From NCBI GenBank assembly GCA_020719045.1, contig DYQY01000001.1, positions 53,683 through 117,682 on the forward strand: a DNA stretch of 64,000 bases, read 5' to 3'. Numbering within the stretch: position 1 is the stretch's first letter; every line of letters begins with the position of its first letter. Below are positions 35,137 to 44,500 of the stretch, one piece after another. Position numbers and translations under genes: made by a program. Below the pieces are notes generated by a model. That model saw only the letters and a program-made list of their open reading frames with translations. It did no database searches and was not told the origin of the DNA. The DNA is from Candidatus Termititenax sp. GTDB lineage: Bacteria > Margulisbacteria > Riflemargulisbacteria > GWF2-35-9 > DYQY01.

Positions 35137-36254
35137 ATAGTTTCGCTAATCTGACTAAGCGGAATAATCATTACATAACCCAAAACAATTATTACTAGTG
35201 CTATTACAGCTATCGAAAAACTACTTATCAGATTAGCCAATAATCCTTGTGTCTCTCTTTGTTTCTCCTCAGCTTCAATAATAAAGTTTTTATACAGACT
35301 CATCTTTCTCTCATTATCAGTTGCTAATACTGATAGCACTCTTTGCTTATTTGGTATTACCTTAATCTCAAGTGCCTTTTCTAAAGATAGTCCCATTGTT
35401 AGTCTAGAAAAAATTGTTGATAAATAATAGACATTTATCCCCTTCTTCTCCTGTTTTATGTATTCACTTATAAGCTCCTCCAGAGGCACACCAGTTTCTA
35501 TAGCCATTAACGCAATCTGCCAAAAGTATGTCTGGAATTTTGCTTTATATAAATAATTTATTAACCTCGTTTCTGCCTTTACCTTCACCGGAACTAACTT
35601 GTAGGCAAAATAAACCATCAAGACCAATATTGCTAAAAAGGAAACTACTATCCACAAGTACTCTCTACTGATTATCCTTAACAAGAACGGTACTGCTTGT
35701 CCACTATCTTGAAAAAACAGCATAAAATTAGGAAGAATATTATATGAAACAAAAACTATCATTCCAAAACATGCCATCAATAAAACTGTCGGATAAGTTA
35801 GTCTGTTAACCAAATCTTTTGTATTTTTTACTCTTGCTCTTAGTATAACCACCATCTTTTCAAATAACTTCTGATTAATTGCTAATCTGTTCACTGTTAA
35901 AGAAGAAACTATCTCCTCACAAAACAAGTTTGATTCTCTTAAAATCGTAGTAAAATCTTGTCCTCTTCTAAGTTCTGCCAAAACAAATTTACAAACATCC
36001 TTTATCTCTCTACTAGCAAACTTTTGATACTGCAAAAGTAGACTATAAATATTTTGTCCGTCTGAATAATAGAGTGCCAAAAACTCAAAAATCTCTAGCT
36101 GCTTAATAAGAGACAACTTACTTTTTAACTTTATAAAGAAAACTTTCTTTATTATAAAACGCTCAATCTGATTCTGCGTAACCAGACTAAATCGCAATCC
36201 ATTACGAGATAAATACAAAGCTCTAAATAGCACCAAAATAAAACCTTTCTGCAT
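35133..36254 (-). CDS. GspF/PilC-like inner-membrane protein
   Basis: 373 residues. Two T2SSF-type cytoplasmic helical domains (about 55-155 and 245-335) and three long hydrophobic segments (TVLLMACFGMIVFVSYNILP, YLWIVVSFLAILVLMVYFAY, and the C-terminal SFSIAVIALVIIVLGYVMII) reproduce the GspF/PilC architecture of type II secretion and type IV pili. No GspE, GspG or PilT gene is near. The ATG at 36254 lies inside tatD; a TTG a few codons later, after AGAAAGG, is an alternative start. Confidence 0.85.
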   Translation of the reverse strand: MQKGFILVLFRALYLSRNGLRFSLVTQNQIERFIIKKVFFIKLKSKLSLIKQLEIFEFLALYYSDGQNIYSLLLQYQKFASREIKDVCKFVLAELRRGQDFTTILRESNLFCEEIVSSLTVNRLAINQKLFEKMVVILRARVKNTKDLVNRLTYPTVLLMACFGMIVFVSYNILPNFMLFFQDSGQAVPFLLRIISREYLWIVVSFLAILVLMVYFAYKLVPVKVKAETRLINYLYKAKFQTYFWQIALMAIETGVPLEELISEYIKQEKKGINVYYLSTIFSRLTMGLSLEKALEIKVIPNKQRVLSVLATDNERKMSLYKNFIIEAEEKQRETQGLLANLISSFSIAVIALVIIVLGYVMIIPLSQISETI

Positions 36255-36987
36255 TGTTAGTTGTTATGGTAACAACTTCAGTATAACTCATACCAAGCAG
36301 CTCTGACAAAAATTCAACCGTTGTCTTAAGATATTCTGGCAAATTAGTTTTCCCTCTATATGGAACCGGAGCCAAGTATGGCCCATCAGACTCAACAAAA
36401 ATCCTCTCCAGTGGGACCTTTTTTGCGATATCTCTTACGTTTTGTGCTCCCTTAAAGCTCATCATGCCATTAAATGAGAAAAAAGCCCCTAGTCTCAAAT
36501 AATCATCAACCAAACCTACATCGCCAGTATAGGAGTGACAATGATACTTCCCTGGAAACTCTTTGATGATTTCTAAAACTTCTTTCTCTGCTGCTCTGGT
36601 ATGTAAAACAACTGGTTTCTTACCATTTGCAAGCTCAAGCATCTTCGAAAATACTTTTCTCTGCTCATCTGGCTTACTAAACTCATAATAAAAATCCAGA
36701 CCAACTTCTCCTACAGCAACACACTTAGGGTGCTGAAGTAACTTTGCCAGCTCTGCAGTATCATTAGTTTTGGCCTTATCTGCTTCATGAGGATGAATTC
36801 CAGCGCAAAAAAACACATCTTCATATTTCTCTGCAAGCTCTAAAGCAGCAAGACTATCCTTAAGGTCTACACCTAAAGTAATAAGCTTTTTAACACCTTC
36901 TTCTTTAGCTTTAAATAATAGGGATTCCAAACTTAATTCACGATACTTGCTGTCAGTAAGGTGAATGTGTGTGTCTACTAGATACAT
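36223..36987 (-). CDS. tatD: TatD-family metal-dependent deoxyribonuclease
   Basis: 254 residues. The metal-binding VDTHIHLTD at the N-terminus, CAGIHPHEAD, VGEVGLDFYYE, VLHTRAAEKE, HCHSYTG and VESDGPYLAPVP match TatD. It acts as 3'-5' exonuclease or general hydrolase, proposed in DNA repair and quality control. Overlaps metG by 10 nt, the usual metG-tatD arrangement. Confidence 0.96.
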   Translation of the reverse strand: MYLVDTHIHLTDSKYRELSLESLLFKAKEEGVKKLITLGVDLKDSLAALELAEKYEDVFFCAGIHPHEADKAKTNDTAELAKLLQHPKCVAVGEVGLDFYYEFSKPDEQRKVFSKMLELANGKKPVVLHTRAAEKEVLEIIKEFPGKYHCHSYTGDVGLVDDYLRLGAFFSFNGMMSFKGAQNVRDIAKKVPLERIFVESDGPYLAPVPYRGKTNLPEYLKTTVEFLSELLGMSYTEVVTITTNNAERFYFGAI

Positions 36988-38522
36988 TGCTTTCTTGGAA
37001 AAATCGGCTCTGGTTGATTTAGCATTCTGTCTTTAGTAAAGAATCCCCAAGTAAATGGATTTTGAAGCCTCTCTTCTTCTGATATATTTAATTGTTTGTA
37101 AAATAACGCTGTAACTGTAGGCATAAAAGGACTCAACCATGCTGTCACAATTCTTAGCGTTTCAATTAAATGAACCATCACTGTTGCTAGTTTCTCCATA
37201 TTACCCTCTTTTTGCAATGTCCAAGGAGCCATCTCCTCAACAAACTTGTTAGCCCTTCTTATGACTGTAAAAATCTCCTCAAGCGCTATAGATAACTTAA
37301 AGGCATCGATCTTTGCAGGAATGCTGGATTCTAAGGCAATTACCATTTTCTTTAAACCCAACTCTTCCTCTGAAAATAAAGCATCGTTCGCTGATGGAAC
37401 CTTAAGATCAAAGTACTTCTTTGTCATATTTAAAGTTCTATTTAGTAAGTTTCCATAATCATTAGCAAGGTCGCTATTGAATCTTTGCTTCATTGTTTCG
37501 TCTGTATAAGAACCATCTAACCCAAAAACCATTTCTCTTGATATATAGTATCTAAAAGGGTCTACACCGTATTCGTCAATAATAGCAAAAGGGTCTAATA
37601 CATTACCCTTGGACTTTGACATCTTTTCTCCGCCTTGATAAATAAAGCCATGACCAAATACATGTTCTGGTACCTCTACTCCCATAGCCATTAACATTGC
37701 AGGCCATATTACCGCATGAAACTTGAGAATATCCTTACCTATTAAATGTACACTTGCTGGCCAATATCTTTCAAAAAAAGCATTATCTTTTTTATACTTA
37801 ATGCCTGTTAAATAATTTAATAACGCATCAAACCAAACATAAACGTAGTGTTTTTTTTCAGTATTCTCTAACTGTGGGAACTCTATTCCCCAGCTTATTG
37901 TTGTCCGACTAATACAAAGGTCTGTTAAGCCACTTTCAACAAAACTAATAACTTCATTTTTTCTGCTTTCTGGTAATACAAAGTCTGGAACTTTCTTAAT
38001 GTGGTCCAAAATCTTTTGTTGAAACTCAGATAATCTAAAGAAATATGCTTCTTCTTGAAGCATTATTACTTCTCTTCCACAATCAGGGCATTTGCCATCC
38101 ACTAATTGAGTTTCTGTAAAATATGCTTCACAAGGTCTACAATAAAGACCTTCATAGGAACCTAAATATATATAACCATTATCATATACTTGCTTTATTG
38201 TATCCTTAACAATTTCTTGATGCTCAATGTCTGTTGTTCTTATGAAACGATCATTAGAGATGTTTAGCTTTACCCAGAGTTCTTTAAACCTTAAGACAAC
38301 ACTATCAACTAATTCTTTTGGTGTTATTCCTTTTGCTTCAGCTGCTTTTTCTATTTTCTGACCATGCTCGTCTGTACCTGTTAGGAAAAAAACATCTTTA
38401 CCTCTAAGCCTGTAGAACCTTGCTAAAATATCTGCAATTATTGTTGTGTAACAGTGGCCAATGTGGGGAATATCGTTAACATAATAAATAGGGGTCGTGA
38501 TATAAACTGAATCCTTTACCAC
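36978..38522 (-). CDS. metG: Methionyl-tRNA synthetase
   Basis: 514 residues: HIGH signature HIGHCYTTIIADILARFYRL, a Cys-rich zinc knuckle (CRPCEAYF ... CPDCG), WFDALLNYLTG, and KMSKSKGN. The protein ends after the anticodon-binding helical domain, so the C-terminal EMAP/OB tRNA-binding domain found in many MetG proteins is absent. It starts with GTG, sharing a base with the stop of the giant surface protein gene (TAGTG), and so may be translated from the long motor operon. Confidence 0.96.
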   Translation of the reverse strand: MVKDSVYITTPIYYVNDIPHIGHCYTTIIADILARFYRLRGKDVFFLTGTDEHGQKIEKAAEAKGITPKELVDSVVLRFKELWVKLNISNDRFIRTTDIEHQEIVKDTIKQVYDNGYIYLGSYEGLYCRPCEAYFTETQLVDGKCPDCGREVIMLQEEAYFFRLSEFQQKILDHIKKVPDFVLPESRKNEVISFVESGLTDLCISRTTISWGIEFPQLENTEKKHYVYVWFDALLNYLTGIKYKKDNAFFERYWPASVHLIGKDILKFHAVIWPAMLMAMGVEVPEHVFGHGFIYQGGEKMSKSKGNVLDPFAIIDEYGVDPFRYYISREMVFGLDGSYTDETMKQRFNSDLANDYGNLLNRTLNMTKKYFDLKVPSANDALFSEEELGLKKMVIALESSIPAKIDAFKLSIALEEIFTVIRRANKFVEEMAPWTLQKEGNMEKLATVMVHLIETLRIVTAWLSPFMPTVTALFYKQLNISEEERLQNPFTWGFFTKDRMLNQPEPIFPRKQCI

Positions 38523-41500
38523 TAATGGACAACTCCTATCATTCTTACAATTTTAGTTGGCTTACCACTTGAGGCAAATGGTGCCGCCTCTATAACTGCA
38601 AAGTATCCACCTTTTGAAACAAATTGTCCAGACTCATTCCTTCCGTCCCAATCAACTGAACAAAAGAATCCAGAGCCACTTGTTGCACCCTCTTTAGTAA
38701 TTGCAGTGCTATCAAATCTTCTTACAAAATGCCCTAATGAATCATATATTGTTATACTTGCATCAATGTTTTGATTTAAAGAGAAAACTATTTTTGTAGT
38801 TTGAAATGCTGAATAAAAAGGATTTGGATAATTAGATACATTAAAAATAACTTCACTAGTATTAGTAGTCATAATCCTGTCACCTGAATCAAGATACTCG
38901 CTTGATGCTTTCGCTCCATTAACCGCCTTTACTCTATAGGCATACGGTGTATCATACAACACGCTCACATTGCTCCACTCACGATCATTTGCGTTTTTCG
39001 TTGCCACCTTCTGCCACACTAGTGACTGCCCTGCAAGCATCTCTACAATATAATAATCAATGACAGACTCTGCCTCAATAAACGGAGACCAAATCAAATC
39101 ATGTCTATTTTCATCCCATTTAGCAATAACATGTAAACGATTATCATTTCCTACCCATGGAGGAGTAACGTCAGTATGAAATGCAAAGTCTCCTGTTATT
39201 GACCAATACTCTGTACCAGTTAATGTAGACTTAACCTTTGCAGAAATATTGTAAGTTGTGTTATCAGCTAAAAACTTTAATGAATCAGTTATTGTAATAC
39301 TTACTGTTGCTAACTGAATATCTTTACTGTTGGTTACATTATTTACTGAAACATACCCACTATAAATATCAGAACCACCAGATGTTGAACCTATTTTAAC
39401 CAAGATAGTATCAACACCATTATTCTGAACATTAACTGATGTAGAATATCTAAAACTTATATTCCTGTGACTATTGATGTATGCATCCCCTGAAATAATA
39501 GGTCTAGTTGGTTGATAGTAACTCACAACCTGAATCTTATTTGTTGTTACCTCTATCTCATTTAAAATTGTAGCATAAGCTTTCTCACCAGGAATTTGAA
39601 AACTAATGTTTCCTGATGCTGTTTCAGTGTTCACAAACTTAATTTTATATGAAGCTTCTTTTCCAACATTACTTCCAATATATGGCCGAATAACTAATGC
39701 AAAATAATTTTCTGTTGCTAATATTCTTGGATTAGTTTGTGGATTTGAGCTATCTGCAAGCGTTATTCTTATTCTTTCTCCTGAAGGGGCTCTATCAATC
39801 TGAGTAACAGATACTTCCTCTGTATATGCGTAATCATCATTCGCTTGAGAACCAGAATATCTATAAAGCTTAACCTCTACGTCACTATTAGCATTTGAAT
39901 TTAATCTTAAGGTTCCTTGGTCTCTATATAAATCTAAATAGTATAGTTTTGGATATTCTGCTGACCCTTTATAATCTAAGGATAATTTAAATTTAAGTAA
40001 ATTTATGCTCTGATCTTGATAAACGTAACTCTCCGGATTTTTAAAGGTCTCAATCGAAACTTTTGAAACATAATAATCAGAATCAAAAGTAATTGTTCTA
40101 ACTGGAAATTCTCCAGTATTTACCATCTTATCTCCACTCCTAAACTGAAAAGAGTCAGCGCTGACAATCTCAAATGAAAATTTCTTACCAGCACCTAATG
40201 TCTTATCTGTTTCAACCACAACATAAAACTCAGGATCTGTTGACCCAACATTAACTGGATAAGGAAATACAACATTAATTGTTGTTTGACTAATATTTAA
40301 AAACTTATCTGTTCCTGAACTCACAAGTAAATCATCCACATCATACAGTTGATTTCCATTATCTTTATAAATAGCCACTCTTGTAATCTTAGTTGGATTA
40401 ATATCTATTGAATAATTAAACTTCAATGTCAAACCTGTCCAAAGAGCACCTTCAGCAGCTACTCCACCTGAACCAGCAGTTTCAGCAAGCCATGAACGCA
40501 ACGCAAATTTCTTAGCAACAAAACTAACACCAGAATGAATTTCTCTGGTAACAATTAAAGACTCATCCTGTTCCTTTGGAATATAGGAAATATTTAACCT
40601 GGTTTTAGAAATATTAAAACTTGCAACAATCCCATCCAGTGGTTGATTAGCCGGAGGAATAACAGACTCATAGTATAAAACATTAAACGCATCAACTGTC
40701 GCAAATCCAAAACCAATATACTCATTTTTTATATCAGCACCAGAATACACATCTACAACCAAAAAGACCGTTGTGGTTGTCTGTGTGTCTACTATTTTCT
40801 CAGTAAACGATATATTCATAGTGTCTCCTACTCCTTGATAAGGCTTAGAAGCCATTAATAAATCTGTACTTTCACTAAATAATCCATCCTTGTCTTGATC
40901 ATAGTATATATGAAACTTTTCAATTTTAGTTACATGCATATTATCAAGCTGTAAATTAACACCAGAAACATGAACATCTCTGCTGGATGCTTTTAGTTCA
41001 GCGTATATAACTGGTATTTTCTGCTTACCTACTTCTAAATTGTTAAAACTATATGCAGACACATGCTCACTTCTGCCTCTCGCAAAATAATCACCATAAC
41101 TAAGAACCCTTAGTGGTCTTGCAAAAGGAGACCTTCCTATTAGCTGATTTCCTGCTAAATCCATAACATTAATACTAATATTCTTACCAATAGCCTGCTC
41201 TCTTGTATCAATAATACTTCTATCAACAGTTACTCTATATAAATAATCATTACCCATTGTTCCAAGATAAGTCATATCTAGACTTCCCACGATGCTCCCA
41301 TTCTCTGAAACTAACCAACAATTATGAGTTGTTGACAAATCTATTTGTTCGTTAAAAAACATTGTAACAACTATTGGATTTACTAAGTCTATATTGGTAG
41401 GTTGAATTACTGTCTCATAGGTAGGAGACTGGGAGTCATAAGTGATAAACCATCTAGCTGGCTCATCACATCTTGTTTGTGCATCAGCAACCCAAGCAAT

Positions 41501-44500
41501 TATTTCTTTACGTCCTTGAGATGTGTCAGTAAGTATATGTTGTGCACTAAAACTTGCTACATATTCACCAGCAACGTCTGGCCATATATTATACTGATCC
41601 CATCTAGGGTTACCATAGTAATTATCAAATATATAATATTTTCGATAGTCGTCACTGATAATGTTTCTACTTAATACATAGTTTATTGTTAAACTATTAG
41701 TATAATTACCATTTCCCCTATTAGAATAAACCTCAAACCTTGGAGTTGCTGGTATTGTTGAGTCAATAACAAAAGAACCACCAAGCGCTACAGATGTCGT
41801 TATATTCTTTGCTTCGTCTGTAACAATTACTTCAAAAATAGCATTATAGGTGGATTTTTCCTCTCCCAATAAATTAAACAAATTGTAAGTTGCCATCCAG
41901 TACGCTTTATATGCTGAACTATTCTCATTTGTGGCATCCCACCTATCTGAACTAATTAAAAATGGCACTAATATACTAACTGTTATAGGAGTAATAAAAT
42001 CGTTTGCTGGATAAATCACAAGTCTCCAACTTGGTGTTACTGCTGCTCTTTCATAATAATTAATATCTTCTCCACTAAACGTCGTATTATGAGTAATTTC
42101 CATCTGTGCTCGATACAATATCTTTGATAGCTTCAGCCCTTCATATTGAACCTTTGTATCATCTGGTCTAATCATAACTTTTGGCTCAGACTGATCTAAA
42201 ACAATACTACAAGTAACAGCCTCCATTGTATTGATGCCTTTATCATTTATTACCCACAAATGTAACGTTCTTAAACCGTTAATAGAATATACATCTCCTT
42301 TTGGGAAAATATAGAGAATTAAATATTTTCTAGCACCATTAACAACTACATAGCTTTCAGTTGCAAGTGATTGCCAAGTTCTTCCAGCAGCTATTGCATA
42401 ATTTACAGAAGAAGCATCTTCTCCCTCAAGAATTAAATACTGATTTATACTAGTTCCAACAATAAAAGAAATACTTACAACATCAGCATTTGTTAAATCA
42501 TTTCTTCCAGTTTCAATATCTTGCACATTAAAAGACTGAGGAAAAGGTACTTGCTCTGCTCCTAATTTAAAGAAATTACTATAACCATTGAACGTTGTTG
42601 CAATATTACCTGCGTCATCAACGAGTAGCACGCTGAAATGATGAACCCCATCATTCAAAACACCATTCATTGTTACAGAATACTCCCACGACCTTCCAAG
42701 CCCTCCAGTACAATTAATTGTAACAAGCTCACTTGCCCCGCCACTTATTGTATATCTCACAAACGGCGTAACAACTATTTCCTCTGAAACATCTAATGTA
42801 ATATATAGAATATCCTGACTATTTATAAAAGGCATAACATCATTACCAGACTGAGATCTCATTATTATATCTACAACTGGCCTAACTATATCAACTTTAA
42901 TACCTCTTGTTGCCACGGTGCTGTTCCCAGCATTATCCCAAACCTTAACATAACAATCAATTGTTGAATGGTTATTAGCCGAAACCAGTACCTGTGTAGC
43001 CACTAATACCATATCCAAGGTTGCGCTATACTCCGTTTGACCTGTCGATGCTTTTACTCGAACACTCTTAGATGGAAAACCACCAGCATCCACTGCAGTC
43101 CAAGTTAAAACAACATTTTCTGTGTTTAGCCATCCACTTAACGGAAATGTTTTACTATATTCTTGGTTAAAAACTGAATAAATTGTCCCCTCAAGTTCAA
43201 TCTGAGGTGATACAAATAATGAAGCCACAGGAGTTTCAACATCCACTTTTAATGGTACTGACTTAGTCGCTAAGTTACCTGCTCTATCTCTCACCTGAAT
43301 ATAAACATTCTGTGTTGCAAAATTATTTGGACTTACATATATTCCAGAATAACTTAATTCATATTGGAAGCTACTCCACACATCAACACCATCTGAACGA
43401 ACCCTGTAAGGATTGTTGTGTAAGCTTCCTGCTCCATCATTTGTCTGATCCCAATTAAGATTAATTGTTGGGGTTGCATGCCAACCAGATTGTGGCCATA
43501 TACCATCCTCCCCTGAATCAGAATCTGCTAGTATTCTTGCTTCAAAATTAATTGCTGGAGCATCTGTATCAACATAAACATTTGTATTACTTAAAATAAT
43601 ATTACCAGCTCTATCAGAAATTGCTCCCACGATACTTCGTTGAAGTGCACCCGCATTTGCTATAAATAAAGTGGCATTTTGTGAGTTAATTGTACCGTTG
43701 GTAAAATACGTATCTGCTTCTCCCTTTAAAAAATATCCATCAGTTCTAACATCAAATGTGTCAGCAACGGTTAATCCTGGTGCTACATAAAAAGAAAATG
43801 AAACAATATTCCTATTATACCAACCTGCATCAGGCGTCACCTGAAGACCAGCAACATAATTACATGTTATCAGCCTCAAAGTGAAAGAACCTAAAGGAGG
43901 CACCGAGTCAACGGTTACAAGCATACTCTTTGTTAATATGTTTCCTGCTCTATCTATATATCTAGTCTGGATAACATTTACTGTGTTAGAGCTAACTGGT
44001 AAATTTGTTATATATAGGTTAGATGTTGGTTCACCCCAAGGATTATCATTTACCTTGAACTGAAACGGCCTGTTCCTTGCTGTTGGATCAGCCTGACTAA
44101 ACATAATCATAAAAGTAATTTCAGGATTATCATAATATCCCAATTCAGGATCTAATCCATCATTATTTGAGTCTGAGTCATACGACAAGTCAACCTGAAA
44201 ATCATTTGGTGCAACTATATCAGAATATACGCTGTCATTAATTTCAGTAAAATTACCGGCTTTATCTACTAATAGCGCCTTAAAATTAATTGGTGTAGCA
44301 TCGTTAGCGATTAAACTGACATTATTGAAACTAATATTTTGTTCCAAAACGGATTGTATCGTTGGAACCACCGATTGGCCAATATACAACATTACCCTAT
44401 GAAGTAAACCATTCTCTACCACAGAATCCCAAGTAATACTTAGATCTAGGGTTGCCTGATTGTACCATTTTGCTTCTGGAGTAACCCCCTCTGGTTTAGT

